Part shown: positions 55,959-64,000 of the stretch, piece after piece | How the letters are laid out: each line of letters starts with the position of its first letter | How positions within the stretch are numbered: the first letter of the stretch is position 1 | Source: Sphaerolaimus hirsutus | Taxonomy: Eukaryota; Nematoda; Chromadorea; Monhysterida; Sphaerolaimidae | Length of the DNA stretch: 64,000 bases | Reading direction: 5' to 3' | NCBI GenBank assembly: GCA_964036195.1 | Contig: OZ038456.1 | Span: forward strand, 14,880,001 to 14,944,000 | Made by a program: the position numbers and the translations under genes | The notes under the pieces: generated by a model | What the model saw: the letters and a program-made list of their open reading frames with translations, nothing else | Database searches by the model: none | What the model was told of the DNA's origin: nothing

Positions 55959-58900
55959 GTGCCAATTCCGCAAATTGAGGAGTAAAATGACAAATGCGGA
56001 GTTAATTGAGAAGAAAATTGGCAAAAGCGAGGTGCAATGGCAAATAAATTGGCTAAAGCGAAATAAAAAGAAGAAGTAATTTCACTTCGCTTTTGCCGAT
56101 TTCCTTCTCAATTCACTCCTCATTTCACTTCGCATTTGCCATTTACTTCACACTTCTCAATTTGCGGAACTGTCCCCAGGCCTTGCTACAAATTCCCAAA
56201 CTGTGACAAACCTGGATATGACATCGAAATATTTACTGCTGTTATGAAAAGTCTTGGGTGGACTTATGAGTTTGTAGTGGAGGAGAAAATGCCTGGTTAG
56301 CAATTGGAAATTGCTCCTCGCTTTAACAAGTGTCAGGAATAGAGCAACATTACAATGTGTTTAATGTTAATTTTAATGTCTATGTCCTCAAACACTTTAG
56401 AAAACTGAGAAAACTGTCTAGAAACAGAAGAAAGTTTTCCAGTGACGTGCAGATTACGTTGTCTCCACATAGTAGTTTTTATAGATGCACAAATTTTGGA
56501 AGTTTTTATAGATACATAAATTTTTAAATCAATGAAATAAACACCTTCCCGGACAAGTTCACCACCCATTTTTTTATTTCACCTCGAATGCAATATCTCC
56601 GTTCATGGGGGTGTTATAAAGGTGAAACTTTGTATATATAAAGTTGTAAGACCCCTCTACTCCCCAACAATGGGGGAGGTGCGGCGACCCACCCTGTAGT
56701 GAGTCGCCGCACCTCCACTATTGTTGGGAAGTAGAGGGGTCTTACAACTTATTATATACAAAGTTTCAGCTTTATAACACCCCTATGGATGGAGATATTG
56801 CATTCGAAGTGAAATAAAAAAATGGGTGGTGAACTTGTCCGGGAAGGTGTTTAAGTGCCAAATGTGTATCAACCTACATTCTCAAACACACCATGTCACT
56901 CATTTAAAGGGACATGTGAAGATTGCAATGCACCAGGCACAGGGCCCACAAACCATAGCAAATACACCTGGTCAGGGCTAATTGGTTTGGCAGCCAGAAA
57001 TACTGTGGACATTGTGGCATCTACTTTGGTTGTGACACCAGACAGGAGTGAAGTGGTGGATTACTCCTACCCCATGGTGTTTTATGACAGTGTGCTGATA
57101 TATAGAATGCCAAATTTAACTGATTCAGTTCAGTATGACACTGTTTTTAGGCCATTTCATGTGAGTGTGTTTGTGCAACATGGAATTCAAATCTGTTGCT
57201 GGATAATTGTTTTTTTTTGTATCCTATTGTTTCCTCAATATGAAATTTTTCAAAAATTTCCAGCCCATGGCATGGTTCTACCTACTACTGATCATGATTT
57301 CAATTAGTGTGGCAAGGACAATTTTCCTGAAATATGGTGCATTCAGACAGATGGCATCTGTGGAGAACAAAGAGAGCTTCATTTACAGAAAAAGTTCCAG
57401 ATGGGTAACCAGCAACTATGTTGCTGTAAAAAAGTTTGTAATTTTCACAATTTGTACCCTGATTCATTTTCACAGAACTAGCTCCAAAAAGGCACCGCCA
57501 CCAGTTTCACAGATCATAGACAGAGGGCAAGGTATTCAAAAGGCGCGCCAACGAAATGGAAAAGATCCACAACAAAGGCACCCCACCAATACTCAAATAC
57601 GACACTTTTATTTCGTCAGCTGTGGAATTGCACGGCGGAATTATTCGCGGAATTTTACAGAGACACTTGCTATCCAGCTCAAATTTGGATTTTCGCATGT
57701 GTCTTTTTGAGGGCGATGTACCAGAGCAGTTTCAGCAGTCAAATGGCCATAAGTTTGAAGCCAACTTTGCCGCTGCATAGTTCAGAGGATTTACCTAGTG
57801 AGTGACTAGTGATGTACAGTATATCCTCGAACCCCCCCCCCCCCTAAAAATAGACACGAATTTAGAAAAACCCCAGACTCTTATACATGGCGCTTATTGT
57901 TACATTTTTCTACGTCTGCGTACGTTACGAGCAACAAATTAGTACTGGGAGTTCGAAAAATTTGTGACGAAAAAATACCCCCCCTCGTTTAGCCCCCCTC
58001 AAAATTTTACACTCTCCAAAAATAAACCAACCCCCTGGGGGTATTTTGAGGAAATACGGTAAAAAGCGCCATAGCGCTTTTCCACCCTCAACGTCAAGTG
58101 CCATGGCGCCAGGCATCTTGATTCGTGGCATGATGCCAAAATAGCGCATAGTGCCAACGGCGCCATGGCGCTTTTACATCAGTGTGCGTGACACTTTCTT
58201 TAAACACCATGTATTCTAGTATACAAATCGATTCCTTTACAGAAAGCATCTCAGTTCTGTAGTAATGTCCAAACATTTAACAAAACCCAACACAGAACTC
58301 CTGAAAAACAACGAATGGCATTTGAAAACCTACGATACCAAAACGCTTCCCTACTGCAGGTAAATAAGCAATGTCACTTGACAAATTTTCTTGAAAACTA
58401 TGTGATTTTTACCATAGTCTTTAAAACGCATTTACGTTTACTCGATAAATACATGTACCGTAAATCATCGAATAAGTCCCCCCCTCGAATAACTCCCCCC
58501 TGTAAACTGACTGAGGAAAAATAACTCCCCCCCCTCGAATAACTCCCCCCTCTTTTATGGGTGGGAACAAAGTCCACGTATAAAAAACGTATGTATGTAT
58601 ATGATCATTAAAAGCATTCATTATTTTGCAGTTTATGCACACTAGCATTGATTTTATTGCATGAATTACGGGATTTCGATTCTGGCTCACACGTCTATGC
58701 AGCCTACTTAACCCCATTCAGATGATATACTGATCAAGTATTTTACTCAATATTCCGACGAAGAAATAACTCCCCCCCCTTGAATAACTCCCCCCCTCGA
58801 ATAAGTCCCCCCTCAAAAAATTCTGAGGAAAAATAACTCCCCCGGGGACTTATTCGAGGATTTACGGTACTTGAGTACTGCGTAAATACGTTAACGTTTC

Positions 58901-60833
58901 CTTCCGAAAAAATACCAGTACTCACTTGCGTTCTTTTCGCGCGAGTACAGAAAACGTATTTCAGATTTAAAAATAATTGACTCATGAGTAAAGTGAAAAA
59001 TTTTCTTTGTTTTCTGTACTCATGATGAGTAAAAAATAAATACTTTACGTTGACGTTTACTTTCAAAAAGTTCAGTACGTTTTACAACCCCGATTTTTAC
59101 AGGCCGGACATCTGCGAAAAAATCAGAGATGCTATAAAATACAATCCAGTCAGACCAATTGAAATAAAAAAGCAAAGCCCATATGCATATTATTATGCCC
59201 AAAACACCGGGGCGTACAACAAAGATGAAATAAAATTGGACATTCATGAAATTTATTTCACTAATGTGCTGAGCGACATGTTGGGCGCACAAAGTTTGTA
59301 TGCCTGGCTCCAATTTGAAATTGCAACAAACACATGTCCACAAAAAGTTCATTGATTCCCTTGGTGACCCAAAGTTAAAAAAATTTGTTATCCCTCTCAT
59401 CTTTCTTCCAAAATCCCCCACCTACCTTATCTAACCACTCAGAAACCAAAAATGTACCAAAAACAATATTTAAAAAAATTTATCATAAACAAATTCCACA
59501 TTGCAGCCAATGCATTTGTCAGTGACATTCCTCAACTTTCAAAGTACGTGATTGTGAGAGATGATGCCGTCGCTACGGGATTTGGGGCATTTGTTTTCCC
59601 AAAAGGGTCGAAACTGATAAAGCCGTTCAATAATCATTTGGCAAAGGTAACGTTGTGGATGACGATCTCTTTATCTCTGACAATAAATTGGTAATAGAGC
59701 TCAAATTTCGAGACAGGAGTAGGACCCGAAGTCGACACGACTAAACTCATGATTAGTGATGGTAAAAGCGCCAAGGTCTTAGCGCCAAGCGCCAAAAGCG
59801 CCATGGCGCTTTTTCGACCCGCACCGCCAAGCGCCATTGTGCTTCTTCAGGTTGCGGCGCCAATGGCGTCAGAGCAGTTTAGTGCCAAGCACCAAGAGCG
59901 CCATGGCGCTTTTCCATCACCACTCATTACTCGATGCGAAAATACTCGACTCGACCAAAACACTTAGCAATGACTCGAGGTTTCTCGCAGATTAATTTCA
60001 AAACAAAAGCATTCTGTACAGCCTTAGAAAGCAAATATACCCAAAAATGGTAGTTTTAAAGGCACATAAATACCACGTGTTTCTAGACATATTTGAATTC
60101 ACGCAGTTCACAAATAAATGTTTCACGTAAAAATTTGCACGCAATAAACAACTCTCCTAGATTCTAAATATTTTGTAGAATTTTACAAATTCAGCGCCAG
60201 GGGCCAATCCAGGGGTCTCCAAAGTTTTGGCCCTCGCGGGGGCTGGATAGATAGCAAATCGCTCCTCGGAGGGATAGACAGGTGAAAAATTTTCTGGGGG
60301 GGGGCTGACGGGGGCACAATATATAGGTCTTTTCAAGGTTAAGAAGACAGAAAGGGGAAAAATCGCTAAAAATTCAGTTAAGTAGCCAAAAGTAGGTTTA
60401 AAATGGCTAAAAATGGTATATAAATATGTATATAGCCGGAAAGCACGATTTTGAAGGTGAAAAACTATAAAAAGGTGCGAAAATTAGTGATTTTGAGCGA
60501 AAATTGGGGCAAATTTTATCAAAAACCACTCCAGATAGATAGATAGCTGAGCGATTTGAGGGGGCCCTAAGAGACCCCTGGGCCAATCCCAATTTCATCC
60601 AACATCCACATTTTCAGATTCGAGACATCATCGATATCATAATGACGCACGGCTACACTCGCACGCGGCCCCTCATGGACGCATTTGCTAAATACGAACA
60701 AAAGAGAAAAGTGTGCATCAAAACGGAAAATTTGTGGCCGGCAATTCTAGGATACGAGATAATGTGCTTCCTGGCTACTTGGACTTTGTTGATAGAAATC
60801 TTGGCGCGTCGTTTGAAGACTACGCGAATGTAG
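55903..60833 (+). CDS. Ionotropic glutamate receptor / IR-family channel, split gene
   Basis: A ligand-gated cation channel of the iGluR superfamily. Eight exons with agreeing phases give S1 (VRVATMTPP, then GYDIEIFTAVMKSLGW), the second part of S1 with TWSGLIGLAARNTVDIVAS and TPDRSEVVDYSYP, M1 (PMAWFYLLLIMISISVA), a pore/M3 segment, S2 ending NAFVSDIPQLSKY and GFGAFVFPKGSKL, and M4 before the stop at 60831. The Arg in TPDR is the residue that holds the ligand carboxylate in iGluRs. No amino-terminal (ATD) domain is recognised upstream, which fits IR-like proteins, but exons may be missed. The M3 region lacks the usual SYTANLAAF. Ligand unknown. Confidence 0.92.
55959..56179 (+). mobile_element. 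Introner-like element, family B, exactly one 221-bp intron
   Basis: Begins GTGCCAATTCCGCAAATTG and ends CAATTTGCGGAACTGTCC then CCAG. The termini are inverted repeats and the interior carries GCAAAAGCGA/TCGCTTTTGCC arms, giving a long hairpin. The left exon ends TCAG and the element ends CCAG. Removal joins SIR and PCYKF through a split Arg codon. Confidence 0.88.
56180..56295 (+). CDS. iGluR-like exon: S1
   Basis: Starts directly after the introner. Encodes PCYKFPNCDKPGYDIEIF then TAVMKSLGWTYEFVVEEKMP. The GYDIEIF-x-A-x-x-x-x-LGW motif is diagnostic for the S1 lobe. Phase 2 in, phase 1 out at GTTAGC. Confidence 0.93.
56538..56853. mobile_element. AACACCTTCCCGG-family palindrome abutting an iGluR acceptor
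   Basis: Bounded by TAAACACCTTCCCGGACAAG and CTTGTCCGGGAAGGTGTTTA, 316 bp, almost a perfect palindrome. The AG acceptor of iGluR exon 56856 is the two bases right after its end. Confidence 0.85.
56856..57160 (+). CDS. iGluR-like exon: S1, ligand-Arg region
   Basis: Its acceptor (GTGTTTAAG) lies two bases after the end of a palindromic element. Encodes PNVYQPTFSNTPCHSF, TWSGLIGLAARNTVDIVAS, TLVVTPDRSEVVDYSYPM and VFRPFH. Contains the W-x-G-L-I-x-x-L and T-P-x-R motifs. Phase 1 in, phase 0 out at GTGAGT. Confidence 0.95.
57264..57531 (+). CDS. iGluR-like exon: M1, pore and M3 region
   Basis: Follows AAATTTCCAG. Encodes PMAWFYLLLIMISISVA (M1), KYGAFRQMASVENK, SSRW, then SNYVAVKKFVIFTICTLIHF and TSSKKAPPPVSQIIDRGQ. 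The last segment matches the start of S2 after M3. The usual SYTANLAAF is absent. The 57405-57475 stretch has GT...CAG ends, but splicing it out breaks the frame, so the exon is read as continuous. Ends phase 1 at CAAG|GTATTC. Confidence 0.85.
57818..58061. mobile_element. CCGTATT family element, decayed left end
   Basis: Left end CAGTATATCCTCGAACCC, right end GTATTTTGAGGAAATACGGTA less one base; lies in the intron after iGluR exon 57531. Confidence 0.65.
58062..58187. mobile_element. GGCGCC-palindrome element, short
   Basis: AAAAAGCGCCATAGCGCTTTT at the left and GGCGCCATGGCGCTTTTAC with ATCA at the right; abuts a CCGTATT element. Confidence 0.6.
58296..58359 (+). CDS. iGluR-like exon: S2
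   Basis: Follows AACCCAACACAG. Encodes LLKNNEWHLKTYDTKTLPYC. Joining phase 1 from 57531 gives Glu, producing DRGQELLKNNEW; phase 2 out fits exon 59103. Short, but both junction phases agree. Confidence 0.75.
58456..58869. mobile_element. CCGTA-ended element nested in a GTAAACG element
   Basis: Starts TACCGTAAATCATCGAATAA and ends TTATTCGAGGATTTACGGTA. The host on either side (ACTCGATAAATACATG / CTTGAGTACTGCG) is a GTAAACG-type element interrupted at a TA, consistent with TA target duplication. Confidence 0.75.
59103..59293 (+). CDS. iGluR-like exon: S2
   Basis: Follows CGATTTTTACAG. Encodes RPDICEKIRDAIKYNPVRP, SPYAYYYAQNTGAYNK and IYFTNVLSDMLGAQ. The right boundary (CAAA|GTTTGT) is chosen because it gives the phase needed by the next exon; the frame stays open to 59354, so the donor is not certain. 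Confidence 0.75.
59507..59646 (+). CDS. iGluR-like exon: end of S2
   Basis: Follows CACATTGCAG. Encodes NAFVSDIPQLSKYVIVRDD and GFGAFVFPKGSKLIKPFNNH. The AF-x-x-D and G-F-G-x-x-x-P-K-G-S motifs are classic for iGluR/IR S2. Phase 1 in, phase 0 out at GTAACG. Confidence 0.94.
59755..59928. mobile_element. GGCGCC-palindrome element
   Basis: TAGTGATGGTAAAAGCGCC at the left and CATGGCGCTTTTCCATCACC at the right, with GCGCCAAGCGCC units. Located in the iGluR intron after exon 59646. Confidence 0.75.
60210..60580. mobile_element. hAT-like element in the last iGluR intron
   Basis: Bounded by CAGGGGTCTC and GAGACCCCTG and flanked by GGCCAATC on both sides (8-bp duplication). 371 bp, inner GATAGATAG and GAGCGATTTG motifs, no transposase. 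The CAGGG terminus fits hAT. Confidence 0.87.
60618..60833 (+). CDS. iGluR-like terminal exon: M4 and stop
   Basis: Follows CACATTTTCAG. Encodes IRDIIDIIMTHGYTRTRP, KYEQKRKVCIKTENLWP, then M4 (GYEIMCFLATWTLLIEILA) and RRLKTTRM with TAG at 60831. The single Cys before M4 is in the expected place for the S2 disulfide. Confidence 0.93.
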   Translation: MRDIIDIIMTHGYTRTRPLMDAFAKYEQKRKVCIKTENLWPAILGYEIMCFLATWTLLIEILARRLKTTRM

Positions 60834-61741
60834 AGCTAGTAATGTCGGTAGGACACGGCACCTGTGGACATCTGCGCGCAGTGGACATCCGCCCTCAGTG
60901 GACATTTGCACGTTCCGCGCGACGTCCGCAACTGTGCACGTTTTGCCGCCGCAGCAGAGGGCTCACCGAACTGCGTCTCGCATTGCGATAGTCTTTTGTT
61001 GTCGCAACGACACAAGAGTTTGTGGGGAATGCAAAATAATTGGTTAGTTGTAGCGACAGCGGATGTCCACCGGGCGCACATGTCCGGGAGTTATGCGCCG
61101 TCGGTAGGCAAACTAGTTGACACCTCAATGTTTATGTTTACGTCTGTTTTAGACACATGAGTTTGCCATAATATTCATCATTTTTGATCGCCGTCAGCAA
61201 TCGTTCACAGATTCCTGATTGGCTTAAACTCAAATCTGTTTAAAACAGATTTACCACCCATGGAAATTTGTGTTTTCAAATGGTGTGCGTTTATGATATT
61301 TAAGTATTTATTTATCCATCTAGTCACCAAATATTGGAAAAATTTCTATACAAAACAAGAATATCAATAAATGCAATTTAAACAGCAATCGAATTGTTAA
61401 TATTTTACATTTCGAAATGTCTGTACAGATTAACTTTAAGCGTTTCCTGGCACATCAAAGTGGGCACAAATCTGACCGGTATCGAGATAAAAAAATAGGT
61501 AGTGACAGAAAATTGTTAAGAACTATCGTTTTCATAGTGAGCAATATTTATCACCATTTTTACAAATGTGTCTACCCTCTCAGAAATATCACATTTCATA
61601 GTTGTCAATAGTTATGCATTTTGGTCAATAAAAATCTACCACCAAAAATTCGATCAATCATTAACATTAAGCATACCAGTTTTTCGAAGTGTAGCACAAC
61701 ATGTAGGCGAGAGGCGTCTGTAATCGGTATATATTTTGACT

Positions 61742-61826
61742 AGAGATGGAAAACGCCACGAAAAATGGCGCCAGCGGCAATTACGCCACGGTAGGGCGTC
61801 TTCAAATGGCGCCATTCTATCACTAA
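61742..61826. mobile_element. GGCGCC-palindrome element, minimal copy
   Basis: About 85 bp, AGAGATGGAAAACGCC at the left and GGCGCCATTCTATCACTA at the right. Confidence 0.65.
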
Positions 61827-61979
61827 TTATGACAACAGCTAAATTATATTGCGATTTAGATGGGGCACGCTCCAGTTGTCCCCAAAACAATTATCGTATC
61901 GAAACGCTTGTGGAGATCACAACCGATCAACCTCTAAAGCCGTGAATGTCCAAAAATACACCAAAACCCCAAAATTTAC

Positions 61980-62102
61980 CTGCACTTGCGCCTCACTAAT
62001 TCTCTCACACTGTTCATCATTGAAGCGAACCCAATTACCGCCAGTTGCCGCAGTTCTGCACATCGCCGTGTAGTGCCCGGATGAAATTTGGCCCCGGTGA
62101 CA
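61980..62102 (-). CDS. USP exon: catalytic His box
   Basis: Follows TATGTTTTCCCCAG on the minus strand. 41 codons: CHRGQISSGHYTAMCRTA then NWVRFNDEQCERISEAQVQ. GHYTA holds the catalytic His and FND the Asp/Asn. Ends phase 0 at CAG|GTAAAT, so at least one more exon is expected to the left. Confidence 0.95.
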
Positions 62103-63738
62103 CTGGGGAAAACATAAGTCTTTGTGTAGAAAAATATATCCCTGATACATAAAGCAGGATGTTTTTATTTACGTGCTCAATCTGTGCGGAATGTGAGAAT
62201 TTCCCTAAATTACTCAAATCGTCATTTCTGACCTAAATACCTCCTCCATTTAATGATCATAATATTTTTATTTTATACACCCAAAAATTCCCAAATTAAT
62301 TCAAAATAAACAAATAAAAAACGAACCATGACCGAATACAGTTCGTAACTTGGCATTCGGCCATTGCTTTCAGCGTGCGCGGAAGAACTCAGGTCGAGTC
62401 CGGCAAGGGGGTAGTACACGGAAATGTCGTTCTTCTGATACGCGTATTGGACAACTGGGTCGAATCTACGCGAGGTGTTCAAATGGCAATCGATAAGCAT
62501 TATTTATTGGCAAGAGGCCAACGATAAAGCTATCTATAGTTAAGGACCATGGCATCGCAGCATATAAGCCCAAAATAGTGCCTAGATTCCCGCCGCCTCC
62601 GCTGTTTCCAGGTTCCACAATATTGCTAATTCTTTTATGTACTTGTCGACTGTCGTCAACTGTTGTCAACCACTCTCAGCAATACCGTATTTCCTCGAAA
62701 TACCCCCGGGGGGTTTATTTTTTCAGAGTGAGAATTTTGAGGGGGGGGTTAAACGAGGGGGGTATTTCGAAAGTGGGGTTTATTATTTCGCCAGAAATTT
62801 TTTGAAAACCAAGTACTACACTGTCGTCTGAAACGTACGCAGACGTCGAAAATGCAACAAAAATCGCCATTTAGACTCTAAAGACTTGTATAAGTGTGTA
62901 AACGTATAATCACTGTTCTCACATAACAGAGTCATCGTTTTTAACGTGTGTTTTGCATTACCCAGATGACAAACCGCAGCCTTTGTCATTTACGTTCTCT
63001 ATACACTAAATTGGGGGGGGGGGGGTATTTCGAGGGGGGGTTTATATGTTCATAGTGTCCATTTTGAGGGGGGGGTATTTCGAGGGGGGTATTTCGAGGA
63101 AATACGGTATGTACATGTACTCATATGAATACCTATTGCACGGATTTTTAACTAGTTTCAGCTATGTTTCTCCACGTTTGACCTTCTACCCCCGTGAACC
63201 GATAACAGAAAAATCGTGCAAAAAGTCGATAAACCCCAAAAAGGCGACCTTTTCAACTGAATCACGAGAACGGGGGGCGGGCGCCATAATCTCAACGATT
63301 TGCGGGCGTCTCGACGTGCTTGGCACCGTTCGCAGCGCCACTGAGCGCGTAGAATTTCCGTGCAGAAAAACTGCTGGATGCAGTCCTGAGGTGAGGCACT
63401 GTTTGAGTGGATGATGTGTGAAGAAAAATTCACATCGATTACAGCGTGCTTATCTTTTGTGCAGGCTTACGAGGTATAAAAATTCGAAAATTATTCTTGA
63501 ATTTTCACTTGTTTTTTCAATGTTTTTTTTTGCTCCTTAAAACCTGAAAAAAAGATCAAAAACTTTATAATCCCCATTTACCACCGTCACACCCCCAGCC
63601 CAAAAAACCGACTCTCAACAAATCGCAGGCGCTCATGGCGGCCGGGTTGGGCAGCTCGACGTTGAGCTGCGTGAACGTGTCGAAGGTGCTCGACGCGAAG
63701 CCGCACGTCATGCACTCGATTAACGTGACCATTTGACC
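61980..63738 (-). CDS. Ubiquitin-specific protease (USP family), partial split gene
   Basis: A cysteine protease (peptidase family C19) that removes ubiquitin from proteins. Four minus-strand exons agree in phase and cover the fingers and C-terminal half of the USP fold: ECMTCG and CERCQ (two CxxC pairs of the zinc ribbon), PPPVLVIQLKRF, YYPLAGLDLSS, YELYSVMCHRGQISSGHYTA with the catalytic His, and WVRFNDEQCERIS with the third catalytic residue. The Cys box must lie beyond position 64000 and the last exon (the expected AY-x-LFY strand) was not found to the left. Layout resembles the USP2/USP8/USP21 group, but the subfamily is not certain. The gene converges on the iGluR-like gene. Confidence 0.9.
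62327..62465 (-). CDS. USP exon: core between LKRF and the His box
   Basis: Follows ACCTCGCGTAG on the minus strand. Encodes FDPVVQYAYQKNDISVYYP, LAGLDLSSSAHAES and MPSYELYSVM. The pattern Y-x-P-L-x-x-L-D-L-S then Y-x-L-Y-x-V is standard for USPs. Ends phase 0 at a GTTCGT donor. Confidence 0.93.
62683..63109. mobile_element. CCGTATT family element in a USP intron
   Basis: Starts TACCGTATTTCCTCGAAATA and ends TTCGAGGAAATACGGTA. Located between USP exons 62327-62465 and 63249-63385. Confidence 0.86.
63249..63385 (-). CDS. USP exon: second CxxC and LKR motif
   Basis: Follows TGCCTCACCTCAG on the minus strand. Encodes DCIQQFFCTEILRAQWRC, ERCQARRDARKSLRLWR and PPPVLVIQLKR. Ends phase 2 at an unusual GTCGCC donor; the split codon gives Arg and the next exon begins with Phe, making LKRF. 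Confidence 0.93.
63613..63738 (-). CDS. USP exon: first zinc-ribbon CxxC
   Basis: On the minus strand it follows CCACATTTGCAG. 42 whole codons: GQMVTLIECMTCGFASSTFD then TFTQLNVELPNPAAMSACDL. Ends at a GTCGGT donor, phase 0. GC-rich compared with its flanks. Confidence 0.9.
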
Positions 63739-64000
63739 CTGCAAATGTGGGAAATGTGAGTCATTAGAATGATCGAAATGGCTAGGACCCTATCCGCATC
63801 AAAGCCCATCCCGCATGTAGACCTATTATAGACACATTATGCCAGCAGGGGTAAGAAAGGGGGGTGGGTAACACCACCCAAACCGCCCAGCTATCTATCT
63901 ATCCCTGGCGCAATTTTTTTGGGCTACATCCCCCTGAACACCCCCCCACCACCCGCAAATTGCCTAGCTATCTGGAGCGCTTTTGAGCAATTTTACTCTA

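Noticed and set aside
57556..57780. Open frame KIHNKGTPPILKYD... as an iGluR exon
   Set aside because: The phase-1 donor at 57531 joins exon 58296 to give a continuous S2; this frame has no junction support and no S2 motif.
63249..63433. Continuous 91-codon minus-strand frame as a single exon
   Set aside because: Only 63249-63385 matches USP; beyond the LKR motif the frame leaves the family and a donor plus phase match to 62465 exists.

Overview
This window reads as nuclear DNA from an invertebrate animal. It is AT-rich, has many small exons separated by introns, contains one 200-base run of N (a scaffold gap), and carries an extreme load of short inverted-repeat transposable elements. I cannot name the species. 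No bacterial-style gene, operon or CRISPR array is present.

Three split genes can be reconstructed from matching splice phases and family motifs. (1) A Cys-loop ligand-gated anion channel subunit on the + strand, about 28.5-52.65 kb: extracellular domain 29.16-32.45 kb, M1-M3 32.76-33.47 kb, a very long intracellular M3-M4 loop spread over exons at 40.6-50.56 kb, and M4 plus stop at 52.49-52.65 kb. (2) An ionotropic-glutamate-receptor/IR-type channel on the + strand, about 55.9-60.83 kb: S1 lobe, M1, pore/M3, S2 lobe and M4 with stop. (3) A ubiquitin-specific protease on the - strand, 61.98-63.74 kb, of which only the middle and His-box exons lie in the window; the catalytic Cys exon must lie beyond the right edge. 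Genes 2 and 3 are convergent. A Cys-rich exon fragment beside the N gap, a tRNA-like sequence and one orphan exon pair are weaker calls.

The left 28 kb holds no convincing complete gene. It is a mosaic of repeat families: TA-target elements with CCGTATT...AATACGG ends, elements built from GGCGCC palindromes with TAGTGATGG/CCATCACTA ends, hAT-like elements with 8-bp target duplications, long foldback elements, and a GTAAACG-rich family.

The most interesting system is a set of introner-like transposons. Two unrelated inverted-repeat families share one architecture: they begin GTGCC and end CCCCAG, next to a CCAG target. Family A core is GTGCCACTCCCAGACCCTG; family B core is GTGCCAATTCCGCAA. 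In three places a whole intron of a channel gene is exactly one such element (28549-28736 and 49341-49492, family A; 55959-56179, family B), and removing it restores an open frame in phase with the neighbouring exons. Outside coding sequence, family B copies can be compared with related unfilled sites inside this same window (17637-17847 against about 3345; 30150-30621 against about 30102), which supports insertion at CCAG. Together these show two transposon families that appear to be making new introns. Introners are known from other eukaryotes (for example Micromonas, Aureococcus, dinoflagellates and the appendicularian Fritillaria); whether these two families are already described I cannot tell from sequence alone.
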